From NCBI GenBank assembly GCA_023935145.1, contig CM043698.1, positions 81,052,001-81,116,000 on the forward strand: a stretch of DNA of 64,000 nt, in the 5' to 3' direction. Position numbers and translations under genes: made by a program. This document shows positions 1-11,900 of the stretch, one piece after another. The stretch comes from Bretschneidera sinensis (lineage: Eukaryota; Streptophyta; Magnoliopsida; Brassicales; Akaniaceae). The notes beneath the pieces are model-generated. The model ran no database searches. It was given only the letters and a program-made list of their open reading frames with translations, and was not told the DNA's origin. Every line of letters starts with the position of its first letter. Within the stretch, counting starts at the first letter, position 1.

Positions 1-1976
1 GCAATTAAATAAAGAAACCATAATTCTAATCCTAGGTGAGAATTCATCTCAACTCTACCAACCTAGAACTCCCACTCAGTTCATGTATATTAAATACATG
101 ATATAACATGCATATTGCATGATCATGAACATAAAATAATAAAGTATTCTTGAATGAAATCACTTTATTTCATTTATCATGAAAAAAAATATATATACAG
201 AAGAAAGACCTAAGTTCCAATTCATTAGCTTAGATTCATTCGTTAACAAAACACAAGCTTCTAGCATTGTCTACATTTTTTCTTTCTTTTTCTCATTAGA
301 AAATGTTGTAAAAGGTAATTTCTCGGTCAAATGTTAATCACTTGTGTAATTTTCCAAGCAATATATATAACCAAAAAAGTTTATTTCTTCATCTATTACT
401 TGTTTTCCTATCTTAACCATCAAAGGATCCCTCTTTCCTACAAAAACCAAGTGTCCTGCACTACAGAGATTTAAAAACTATGATAACACAGTAGTACACC
501 TTATTCCTAAAAGAATACGACACTCTTATGCCAATTCCAACTCACTAACGACCTAAGAAACCTTCGGTTGTGTCTCACAGTAGTTTTCACGGTTTCTTAT
601 TCATCATCCGAAAGAACTTGAACATGACTCGAGCCATAAGACATTTAAAAACAGTGAGATCTTCTAGTATAACTTTATTTCAATTCTTTCCCACTACATT
701 TATATGCTTTATATATATATATATAGGATTCAAATCCTTTTCATAATTAAGAAACTCTAATATAAGTGACATGTTCACTACATCCTAGAGTAATTAACAT
801 GTGGAAGTCTTTTAAATTGATACTTAGTCAATTATTAAATTTATTCACATGACAAAAATATATGTGCACGCAATTTTGATTGAACTCGATTTCAACCATA
901 GAGAAAAACAAAAATCTATGAGATCCCACTAGATACTAACCCCATTAAAAAGTAATTTTATGCTCAAAAATAAGTTTGTCACACTAAAAAAAATGCACAA
1001 ATTTTAATTTTCATAATTTTCTAAAAAAATATTTTTATATTATTTTATTCAAAAAATTAAAAATAAATAATCCATGAATAAATAATTTTTGGAAATATTA
1101 TGGAAAAATCAAAAATATTTTTTTAAAATAAAATGATATTTTTCATTTCACTGGTGCCACTGTCGACTGCCCTCACGCACCGGTGGTGGCTAGGTAAAAA
1201 CTTCAGACAATTAGCAAAGATTTTCAAGCATCTCCTCCTGACCGGACCGGCAACAGACTGTTCGTCCGACTATGTTGATCACTTTAACGGTCTTGTTTTC
1301 CAACGTGGGTTACCGGAAAGTAGAGAGAGTGCCATCTATTTTTTTGCGTGAGTGGGTAACACTGTTTTAGAGGTTGTCTTCAACCTCCAAACTTACATCT
1401 TTGGCCGAAAATGGCCAAAGCTTTCGAGCCTCTTATCTCTCTCTACAATTAACCAAAAAATTCGTGAAATATGTCATTGAAAAGGTTATTAAATTATCTT
1501 TCTAACCATATATGTCTCGTGTCATGAAATTAAACGTACAATTTTTCAAAGTTTCGAGTCTTTATGGTTAGGGTTTCAATTTTCTCTCTCGTCTTCGAGA
1601 GTTAACATACCATATTTTCCAGATTTCATATATATAGTATATACTACATTATTACATAACATCATGGCATTTTGATTACAAATGGACAAGATTCCATTTT
1701 TTTTAACTCATTTAAAGCTTCAGAAAAGATTAATTATTTTCTCTCTCCACAGAGAGTGTTAAGCCACGAGAATTTTCAGATTTCATCCTTCATATCAAGT
1801 TTACTTATATACGAAATCTCATGGTTTATTTTCAAGAAACTAAGAAGTTACAATTTTCAAGTTTTAACCTTCATATTTCGGGTTTTATACCAGAACATGT
1901 ATTTTCAAGCAATTCAATGCACAAATTCACGTTCATAAATTTTATATAAACGTGTCACCCAAAAAACATAAAAACA
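1..1976. other. AT-rich intergenic DNA, no gene recognised
   Basis: The stretch is very AT-rich. It has an (AT)n run at about 709-724 and long A/T tracts at 1000-1130. The short open frames found here show no recognisable domain. Because a retrotransposon-type primer site lies just to the right, part of it may be the non-coding interior of an old minus-strand LTR element. I see no second LTR that would prove this. Confidence 0.5.
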
Positions 1977-1989
1977 GGCTTTGATACCA
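1977..1989 (-). other. Primer-binding-site-like motif (initiator Met tRNA type)
   Basis: Read on the minus strand the motif is TGGTATCAAAGCC, one base from the TGGTATCAGAGC used by many plant LTR retrotransposons to prime on initiator methionine tRNA. A possible LTR edge starting TG lies at 1991. No partner LTR or coding region was found, so this is only a remnant at best. Confidence 0.35.
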
Positions 1990-4234
1990 ATGCAAAAGAG
2001 TTTTGCAGCGGATTAATGAGTACTTACCAATTCGACCTAAAATCTTCTAGCATCTTGGACTCCTATCCATGTCTTATCTCTTCAATCTCGCCAGAGGTCA
2101 TGTGTGCAATCATGGAATTGAAAAACACACTTGTTTTCACCACCCAAATGCCATTTTTTATCTTTAAAGGAAGAAGATAAACTTTCTCGCTCTAAAGTCT
2201 CTTTCTCTCTTTAGAATGCATTTTTCCAACAGACTTTTCTTACATGATATTCCATTTAAATACTACCAGGGAAATGGTGGTTATGGACAATTGAAATCAA
2301 CCAAGAGATGCATGGTTTCATTCATACCTCTTGGTTTAAAGTTAAATAGGCGAATCGGGTGGCCCATCATGAGTGCCCAACTCGACTTAAATTTCCTATA
2401 GATACAAACATGAATAAAAGTGACTTATGTCATAGGTCCCTGAGATAAAAATACAATTTTCCCTTGAGATTATAATTTTGTTCATCATTGTAACATGTGC
2501 CAATTGTTTCAACATCAAGTAAATCAAATTTATGATTTATTTATAACGATGACAAAAACATGCATAATTTCATATCTAAATTCAAATTAATTTCCAATGA
2601 CTTTCAAGTTCATATTTTAATCATAAACATATGGCAATTTTAGACTGAAGTTTATTAACTAATACTTATTAGTAATAGAAAAAAAAACCTAAATTGAAGG
2701 TTAAAAAATAATTTTATTATTGTACATTATTGATAATTTTATTTAAAATATGAATAAATATTTTAAATTTGCATAGACTAATGACTCCCCCCCCCCCCTT
2801 TATTTTTTTCCTTTACAATGTTAGGTCATTTTGATCATTTATTGATCAATCTCACTTTATTCCAACAGAACCAAACAAAAAAATCAAGTGGAATTGCAAT
2901 TCGCCAATTTTAGTTCTATCTTATTGTAATCTTAATCCAATAGTTTTTAATTATAAAGACAATCAAGTATATTGTATTATCAAGTACACCTTTCTAAAAA
3001 AATATATTTTGTAACCAATCGAATCAAGCATATCGAACTCAAAAACACTTTGTTGACCTAACAAACATATCAAGCTTCAACTCTAAACCCTTGTAGTGGA
3101 GAGAAATTGTTGGAAGTTTGGAATCTATAGTGGAACCTTTGAACTTCAAATAGAGAGAGAGATACATACTTAGAGATTTTTAAAAAAAAGAGAGAAATGA
3201 CTAAAATCAGAAAATTGCCTTTCAGAAATGGAAGGGATGATCGGTTGCAGAGATGGCGTCATGCGACTAGGAAGTAGTGATAGGTGTGTTCTAGAGTTGC
3301 AGATTTGCGATGTCTTAAGGTGCTTTTAGTTGTGAAAAATATTTTTAATTTTTCATCTCTATTTTTCTTAAGCCTTTCTTCAAGAAGTTGGACATTCTTA
3401 ACATAGTTTGAAAAATAAGAATTTTTTAACATAATATTGAAAAAGATGGAAAACATTTTTTTTTTGTTTTCCAACTTTTTTAAAACAAGAAAAAATTGTT
3501 TTCCATCCTCATTTTTAAGGGTTCAAAGAAATGAAATTCTAAAACCGTGAAAATAGAGAAAAGATGTGAAGCGAGTGGTATGATTGTAAATATATATTAA
3601 TTTATGGCAAAATAGATATTTTGTAGAGATGGGTGATTTGGTTAGAGATTTTTCCATCCTCATCCAATCGTCAAAAAAAGAGTTCAACTGAAATGATTGG
3701 ATCAAATTTTCTAATGATCCATCGTTTGACATCTCTAACCCAAAGAGATGTGTTTGGACACTGGAAGAAAAGATCTATAGTAATTGATAGATCTATTGGG
3801 GTATTATTGGTGGACCAATCTTTTAGGTGTGGTATGGACTCTGCTGTGTATACAAGTTAATTTCGCATCATAAGCAAGCAGGGACCATATTTGGAAAAGA
3901 CAAGCGACAAACTTTGATGAACATTTTATTTTTCCTACAGAAATAGATCTATCAAATACCAATTACGATAAGAATCGTGAAAGGCCACATGAATACAAAA
4001 GGCAGACCATGTGGCCCAACAAGATCTTACCTTATGCTCCTTTTGTGGTGAAGTTCAATTGTGTGGCCCATTATTCAACTAAATCATAGTAGCGTTTGAT
4101 AATCCTTTGTATTGGTCACAAGTGGCATATTGGTCTCCCTCTAACCTAGTCTCACCGTGTCCAAATATCCCATAAAATCTTGAGTTTAGCCTTTTATTTT
4201 GGGATTGGGACTATTTAAAAAACTCTTTAAAATT
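1990..4234. other. Intergenic DNA, possible LTR remnant then unassigned
   Basis: If the motif at 1977-1989 is a true primer site, sequence from 1991 rightward would be a minus-strand LTR of unknown length. Otherwise only low-complexity tracts are visible, including a C homopolymer at about 2787-2798. No open frame shows a known domain. Confidence 0.4.
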
Positions 4235-4475
4235 TCATTTGCTTCACTTTAATACATGAACTTTTAAAATCTTTCAAATCAAACTATTTCGATGGAGATT
4301 CCGTCAATCATTTAATACATCACGTTGGACACTAGATATAAAAGTTCTTTACCCAATCTCTCATTAGATACGTGATATTTACGTGGATTTCCATTAAGTG
4401 ATTGATGAAATCTTCACTGAAATGGTTAAATTTAAATGATTTTAAAAGTCCATATATTAGATTGAAGCCATCGAA
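4235..4475. repeat. Inverted-repeat (MITE-like) hairpin element
   Basis: An arm at about 4235-4327 is imperfectly complementary to an arm at about 4368-4475. The shared core is ACTTTTAAAATC followed by an ATTTCGATGG/ATTTCAGTGA segment and CATCAATCA/CGTCAATCA. The loop is short (about 40 bp). There is no coding capacity. Target duplications were not identified, so the exact ends are uncertain. Confidence 0.5.
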
Positions 4476-6017
4476 AGTTTTACAAGTAAAATGATCATAA
4501 CTCAAAAGTATGTGATGTAAATTCATAATTTAGCCAGATAATCTTTGTAGAGCCCAGTATTTTATTTATAATATTAAAAGTCATGGAGTTTTACTTTGGT
4601 TTATTATGGTGTTGCTTGTTCAGTGTTGAGCTATTTTTTCTTTCTATTGTACTTGAGTTTGTGGAACTTCACGACAAGTAAATAATTAAGGACCAAATAT
4701 TTAAAATAGTTGTCATTTGAGATTTTGTAGAGCTTTTGAGGAATAATAAGTGGAACTAAGCAAAAACAGAAATTTGGAAAGTTATGTGGTAAAAAATAGA
4801 AGAAGTGCAAGGAAGAGGAGTGATGGTGTAATAAAAAGGAAGTTGGACTATATAAAGGTGAGTGGGATCATATTTTTTGAGAGAAATCTCTAGAAGAGCC
4901 TATAGAAAGAAGAGAAAGAAAGAAAGCGAAGAAGAGAGAAAAAAGGAAAGAAGGAAGGGAAAAAATGGTGATTTCTTCAAATCTTAAGGTAAAAACTTAT
5001 CTCTCTTACTTTTTAATCATTAAGTATGTTTATTACTCTAAGATTTGAAGATTTTGAAGCTTTATTTGAAGATTTTGCTTGAGAAGAAAGTTGTTTTCAA
5101 ATAAAATGATTTTGTGATGGATTTATAAGTTTGATGTGCTTTCATATGAAATATGCTTTGGGTAGTATTTAATCTTTGATTTGAAAACCTTGAGAACTTT
5201 AATTTGATTTGGATTGGAGGTCCCATGGGAAACAAAGAAGCTATTTTGAAGAAAAATGAAGTTTTGACCTAAAATTTTTCTGAAATCGCGACCAGACAGT
5301 CGACTATCCAATGAGCACAATCAATTGTGAAACTCTCATTTAGACAGTTGACTGTGCAATTCTCTGGGTAGCCTACACTCGACTGTCCAGTATGGATAGC
5401 CGACTATCCGAGCCCCTGAACCTGTTTTTAGTCCTGTTTTTCCTAAATTGAGCCAGTCTTGTTAAAGTATTCAACCATAAACTTCTTCTAAGGTTCTATG
5501 AGTTAAAAAACATGTGAGATTTTTGGAAGCTAAGATCTTGAAACAATTTCATTTGTTTTAAACTATGTGATAATAAGGCTTATAAAATTTTTATACAAAA
5601 GGAAGAAGATTTATGACTTAACCTCTAGTTTTGTTTGGTAATATGAGTTTTATGAAATGCTTGGGTATATTTTTCTTGAATAAGTATACTAAACAATTAT
5701 ATACATTAGGTGTGATCGAAGAAACACACCAAAGGCTAAGAAGTAACCCAAGTTGGAGCTTGGTACGACAAAAATGAGGTTCACCTTACTTTTAGTAAGC
5801 ACTATAGCATGTTCAATAATATGTAAAAGATTTAAAGGTGTACAATATAACTTAATAATGAGATCATAAATATTAATATGTTTAGATTGATACGTACATA
5901 GAGTTTGAGGTTTAGTGATAATTTGTAATGAAGGACGTATGAGAACATAATGGGCATAACCATTGGAACCATACTCCAAAACTATTGAAAATAAGTACTT
6001 AGTACGTAAGTATAGAC

Positions 6018-6064
6018 ATATATGTGTGTGTGTGTATATATATACACACATACACACATACATA
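6018..6064. repeat. Compound (TG)n/(TA)n/(CA)n microsatellite
   Basis: An uninterrupted TG run passes into TA and then CA repeats, making a near-palindromic purine-pyrimidine alternating tract inside the solo-LTR-like element. Confidence 0.85.
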
Positions 6065-6492
6065 TGATTGCTTGTATAAGCTTCTTGGTATAACCTCTCT
6101 AGTATCAACAACATATTATTTGAGTTGATGACTATAAATTTGAAACGTTGTTGAAGTATAAACGACATAGAAACAAGAAATGTTTATACATACACATAAG
6201 AAGTGATATGATCTATATAAGTTATGAAATTAACGATATGAGAAGTTGATAAATGCTTGATTGAAGAATTATTTGGATTATGATTTACAATTATTGCATT
6301 GAATTTAAATGTAAGGACTCTGTCTAGTAAGAGGTAGGGAGGGGATCCAAATTATTTACATGGGGAGACGTCCCAATTACTATATGATTAGCCCATGGGA
6401 GGCAAATAAAAATGAATTAAATTTGAAATGAAGATAAGTGAATAAAGAAGTGAATTCGTAGCATTGCATTGCATTCTTCCATTGATGGTTGG

Positions 6493-6720
6493 TGAAAATT
6501 ATATTTGGCCAGTGAGAGGTATGAATTATGTTTGACCCATGAGTGGCATGCGTCATACTTAGCCCATGAGAGACATGAATTATATTTGGCCCATGAGTGA
6601 CATGAGTTATACTGGCAAAATTTGTGTTTGATCCACGAAAATGTTGTGTTTGATCCACGAAGATGTTTTGTGTTTGGCCCACAAAGGGTATTTGATTGTT
6701 GGCCTATGAAAGGCATACAA
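6493..6720. repeat. Degenerate 27-bp minisatellite
   Basis: Three adjacent 27-bp units start at 6523, 6550 and 6577, and a diverged unit lies at 6493. They share the core GGCCCATGAGTGGCATGAATT. Shorter, more diverged relatives (TTTGATCCACGAA) continue to about 6720. The unit is a multiple of three, which keeps long minus-strand frames open here without any sign of a real protein. Confidence 0.75.
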
Positions 6721-7343
6721 TGTAACTTATTAAATGAAATACATGTGGAAGATAATTACTTGTGATAAAATAAGAATATATAAAGAGATGAACGTTATGA
6801 ATAAGAGTTTGCACTAATGTTACGGTAAGATTGTATTTATATAATAAATATTTACTTTTCTAAAGATTGGATTCTCCTTTGAAAAATCTAAAAGATGTAA
6901 GTTGTTTTACCCCTATATCTACTTATAACATGTGTGATAAGAATTTGAATTTAAGAAGAACGTCCCTAAAAAGATTATCGTTAGTAAGATGTTTTATTCA
7001 CTGAGCTTTTTAGCTCACCCCCTCCTGTTATTAATATTTCAGAAAAGTCAAAGGAAGATTTGTAGTCAAGGTTGATGGAAGACCTTAATTAGGTCATCGT
7101 ATACGACATCCTGATTGTTGAGTCTCCTTAAGAGTTTTCATTTTCTTTGTATCTCTTGTAAAGCCTTATAGTTTATAAATTGTATTAAAGGATTTATTGT
7201 ATTCAAGATTATCTGTTTGCATTAAATTGAAATGATTGAAAGAATTGTTGCTTGATTGATATAGTTGCATCTTGAGTCAAGGTGTTCAAAGGTAATGGAG
7301 CCGTTCCAAATAAGGTCCACTCGAGACGGGTCATTACAATCTT

Positions 7344-7797
7344 ATTGTCAAACAATTCTTTTTTCTTTTCTTTTCTTTTTATAAAAAAGATATGAGATTT
7401 TCTTTTCTGGTTGAAAAACGAATTGTAAAACTAATTTAATCATGATACCATATCAACAGAATTGTGAGTTAGACTACTTCCTCGACTTCGTTATTTCTAT
7501 GGCTTCCAATTTCTTTGCTAAGTATGAAATAAAAATGGTCCACAAGTTAAAATCATATAGTATGTTCTTTTGTTGATTTATTAATATTTGATATTTAAGG
7601 AAAATGGACCAGATAAACAACAAAAGATATCAATCAAGACAAGAGGATTACTGGACCAAGTAAAATGCCAAGATTATACCCCTGCTATTAGTAGGCTGCT
7701 TCTGAACGAGCTTAAGGGCCAAGCCCCCTGGTGATCCACCAAGAATTAATTGACATAACACGTTGCTCAACAAAAAAGCATTTTGGAAAATAATTAA
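7344..7797. other. Intergenic spacer, nothing recognised
   Basis: AT-rich sequence between the solo-LTR-like insertion and the TIR element. No domain-bearing open frame, RNA gene or repeat was recognised. Confidence 0.5.
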
Positions 7798-8602
7798 GGT
7801 TAAAACGACACTTTGTTCTCTAAAATTTACTCAAAATTTTGATTAAATGTTATAATATGATCTTGATTTTTAACACCATTAAAACACTGTTAATAGAAAT
7901 TTATCACATGTGATCATTACTTATCTAATCAGTGTTTTTTCTTCTAATTAACAATTTATGTAGTAATGATCACGTTAAGGATGTCAATAGGATTGATTTG
8001 AAGTGAAGGGTGACTTTTCTATTCATGTTTACTTAAACTATCATAGTTCCCATCTCTTATAAGAATTTCTTTTTTACTTCACCCTCGTTTCTTATTGGGA
8101 TTTTTAAAAACTTAAATTTCTATCTTTATTTACAAAATGGGGATTAAGATTCCCACAAAGAAATACGAGGATTCTTCGTAAACTCATATTTTTAAAATAG
8201 TTACATTAATAATAATAACAATAATAAATATATTATATTAATATATTCATAAATAAAAAAATATAACATAATATAGATTAAAATTCGAGTTCGAGGATTA
8301 AACCGGTCGGGTAGACCAATCCTTGTTCTGTCTCCAAATCCGTCGAACTTTATTGTTTCTATTTTTTTTTTTTTGTCTTTTAAAGATAAAATTTCTTTCA
8401 TTCTTGATCTCAAATAAAAAAAAGTTTAAATTTTTGTGAGCTTTTACCATCCCTATATCATGTAACAACCAAGTCAGATGAATTTCTATTAACCTGTTTA
8501 AAGGTGTTAGAGATCAAGACCTGTAGCACTTGTTAAAATTCAGAGATGAAATTGATAAATTGAAATATTAGGGATCAATAGGGCTAAACGCGTCTTTAAA
8601 CC
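7798..8602. mobile_element. Non-autonomous TIR element (Mutator-like) next to promoter
   Basis: The left end GGTTAAAACGACACTTTG... is imperfectly complementary to the right end ...CGTCTTTAAACC. The inverted similarity extends about 130-150 bp inward. For example, TAACACCATTAAAACACTG at the left matches the complement of the segment near 8490-8515. Long TIRs without coding sequence suggest a Mutator-like derivative. I could not find matching target duplications. The element ends about 150 bp upstream of the TATA box of the TOM1-like gene, so it may form part of that gene's upstream region. Confidence 0.5.
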
Positions 8603-8756
8603 CAAAAAATATTGGTTTAAAACTTTAAATATAGTTTTATAGTTATGACTTACATGAGCCTGACAGAAGCCAGAGATTAGCAAAAATCAAACACAGCCTC
8701 AGCAGTATCCTTGTCTTCGTCTGACCGTACACATCATTATCATATTCATCAGGTCA

Positions 8757-8763
8757 TATAAAT
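8757..8763 (+). promoter_or_regulatory. TATA box of the TOM1-like gene
   Basis: TATAAAT lies 165 bp upstream of the start codon. It is followed by a CT-rich leader with repeated CTCTCT runs (about 8818-8875), typical of plant 5' untranslated regions. The transcription start is inferred to be near 8790. Confidence 0.55.
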
Positions 8764-8921
8764 GCAAGTCCCAAACAAAAGATACAAGACCGAAACCAAA
8801 CAAACACAACCCACCTGTCTCTCTCTTCTCTCTTGTTGTGAGATACTTAAAAGTGATAGATTGATATCTCTCTCTCTTAGCTTTCTTTTCCTAGGCTTCT
8901 GCTCCATCATTGCTCAGGAAA

Positions 8922-11900
8922 ATGAAATTGATTCTTGAATCAAGCATCCTTGATTGCTATCCTCTCAACTTGCTTATTGTGAATATAGCTCTGGCTTGCG
9001 TTGATTGTGCTCTTGCTTTCATTGCGTTCTCTCAGGTCTATTTTCTTATCTACCCTATTGCTTTTATTGTTTTTTTCTTTCGATTTTGAACTCTGATAAT
9101 GGGTTATTGTTTGTTGGTTCTGTGATTACACATTCAATCAAATTGGGTTTCTAAAATGGGCAAATATTTGTAATGGTTTTGTCTTCTAAATTGGGGATTG
9201 TGATGCTTGTTATGTTGGAATGGTGGAGATGGTCCGCATGTATGTTTCTTGATAGGGCATTTGGGACAGCTTTGAGTCTCTGAGAAGAGGCTAGAGAAAT
9301 TAGACGAGTTTTGGATTTTAGTTGCAACTGGAGTTGTGATTCTATTTCTTATGAGGATCCCAAATTATGCGCTTCATATTTCATCTTTTAGGCATTTAAA
9401 TGATGCATTGTGCTCTGTTTAGTTCATGGAACGAATGAGCAGAGAAGAAAAGAAAATGATAAACATCGACTTTTTTTTTTTACATTTTATCTTTTTCGAA
9501 TAATTAAATGAAGGGTGGTGATTAAATTTGGTCTCTGTTTGGTTATTGTTAGGACACATGATTGTTGATGCAATTATCTAGGTGTTCAAGAAATTTTTGC
9601 ATCCTATTTTGTCTTGATTAACTGAAATACTTTTGTGACTTTCAACAACTCTTTAGCAAAGGTGTGAGCTACTTCTGTTAATTATTGGTATAAGTGACAT
9701 GTATTTCTATTAAAGTGAGAGATACCATCTATTTTGAGTAAGAAAAACTACAAGGACATGGCCATACCAATACCTTGAATCTTGTTTGCTTCTCTTGCAC
9801 ATTTGTTACACTTACCAAGAAGGCATTGGAAGATTGAATTTATAGTTGTCAACATGCTCTATACATTGAAATTCAAATTTTCTTGATTTCTTGTTTACTT
9901 AATTTTCGTGTCTGCTTTCATGTGAAACTCTCTTGTTCAACTTGTTCTAAATGTTATTCTGTGCTCTACCGTAATATAATTTCATTGTTCCCATCGGATA
10001 CATTTGTTTGATTCAACAGGACTAGAATAAAGTCTTATCATCCATTATTAGGCCTTTATAAGCCTTTAAGTTTCTAGTAGGATTGTCTTATTTAGTGTGA
10101 AATTTGGGTTGGAACAAACCATTTGATAAGTTCCATTTTGTAGATTGAGAATACCTTAAATCAGGGTCACTTTAACAGTTGAGCTCAATCAAAATTCTAC
10201 AGCGTTTGTTGTGTAAAGATATCCATAAGTATCTTTTGTCAACTGTTAGCCATCTCTTTTGGATGATACATCTCTAGTCTAGCCATTTGTTTCTATTATG
10301 GCATTACTTCATTTGCATCTTCTACAACTGTTTGCGAATTCAGAAGCTTCTGAGATGTTCTCTTCCTTGTTAAATGTAAACTAGATGACAAATCTTTACA
10401 TGGTATGGTGAAGATATTTATTTACTATGACCACTGTTATTATTATTACTTTTACAATTGGTTCATTATGTTAATATTTTAGTAACTGAATACTTGGGTT
10501 TGATTTTTGTTCTTTTTTCCTTTTTTCTATCATGACATTCTAGCTACTTTTTTTTTGATTCAGCTTACTAGGATTCACATGCGGAATCAACAAGTTGGAT
10601 GGACTCGCCAAAAGGTAAGTGACTACTTTTGTTACTTATAGTTTCTTTTTTGAATAATTTAAAAATATAGAATGAATAAAATTGTAATAATCTAATTAGA
10701 GAAAATATTCATAGCACTGGAATGTGGACTGGTAGGCTTTTGGATTACATGGGAGGATTCCTTTGAGCATTTGAGTGCAAGACTGTATTTTGGAAAGTGT
10801 TTTTGGATGTGATACTGCAATCATTACAGTCTCCAAAGAAATACTGATATGTTTGCTCTATTTGTTATTCTTTTCTTCCCTTTTCATGGGTTATTAGGAT
10901 ATTTTGTCAGTTGTTCTTGAAATTGATATTTATCATCAGTTCAAGCCCGAGTTCATCTGTTTTCCTGAGGTTTGTCTAGATTTTCTACTTCCACTTCCAT
11001 TTATGATGTATTGAATGTTTTGAATATTAGGATGTTCCTTTTCTCTTTCTAGGGGGTTCTCTTGTATATTTCTCATGTATGTGGGTTGGGCACTTCTGCA
11101 CTTCAAATAGATTCTTTAGTTATACAATAAAACTATTCCTTGATTTACTGTTTTGAGAATCTATCTATACAACCATGGCTTAAAATTTATATGCTACCTA
11201 AATATCTGACTTTGGTTGCTGCGCGTTGCTTAGTAGATAATGCTTGCTCCTTGATGCATTTTTTAGCTGTTAGTTAAAGTCATAAATGATGCTTCTTGTG
11301 GACGATCTACTTAAGCTTTACACTCTTAAGGAAGTTACATTTACCCTTGCATTTTCTTTTCATGTGTATAACATACTATTGGAGCTCTAAAGAGTTACAT
11401 TCTCTTTTCAGCTTGACAAATGATAATTCACAAATACATTCTTAATTATGACCATTAAATATAAACAAATTTTCATCATTCTGCTTCTTGTAAAGTTTGC
11501 TGACATTAGCTGCAGAGAAAGGGACATCTTGCTGGCCAGTCTCTAAGATTTTGTTGTTTTTCTTAGAACTGGGCACCTGGTATGCTGAGAATATGATGAT
11601 TTGGCCCGTTCATTGATATTCTGGATTAAAGTTTCACACTGTTTCGCCTTGTGTGTGCAAAATTTTACCATCACTGTTATGTTTCAATTTTCGAACTTGT
11701 TAATGCTGTTACTGGGTTAAATAGTCTGAGGAATGGTTGACTGTTCATGATCTTGATTTTGTTCGTGGAACTTTGTGGGGGTTGATCTCCATTATATATG
11801 TAAAGTTTTATGCAATCAAATAAAATATTTATTGTCTTCACAAAAGCTTATACATCTTGCTGTAACATTTTGTGTCAGATTTACACTCTGCTTGATAAGA

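Larger units (their letters stand above)
4546..7338 (+). mobile_element. Solo-LTR-like insertion, 2.8 kb, TG...CA ends
   Basis: The insertion starts TGTAGAGCCC and ends GGGTCATTACA. It is flanked on both sides by the identical 5-bp sequence ATCTT (4541-4545 and 7339-7343), as expected for LTR-retrotransposon integration. A TATA motif (CTATATAAAG) lies at 4848-4857, near the left end. There is no gag or pol. A solo LTR of a long-LTR Gypsy element is the simplest reading. A non-autonomous element is possible. The plus orientation is inferred only from the TATA position. Confidence 0.55.

Noticed and set aside
1133..1938. Short open frames upstream of the gene (1133-1351, 1672-1938)
   Set aside because: They have no recognisable motif, sit in AT-rich DNA and lack promoter or splice context.
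6380..6716. Two long overlapping minus-strand frames that look like repeat proteins
   Set aside because: They come from the 27-bp minisatellite, whose unit length is a multiple of three, so stops are avoided in several frames. There is no start context or domain.
6493..6720. Regularly spaced repeats resembling a CRISPR array
   Set aside because: Units are directly adjacent without unique spacers, are degenerate, and sit in plant DNA.
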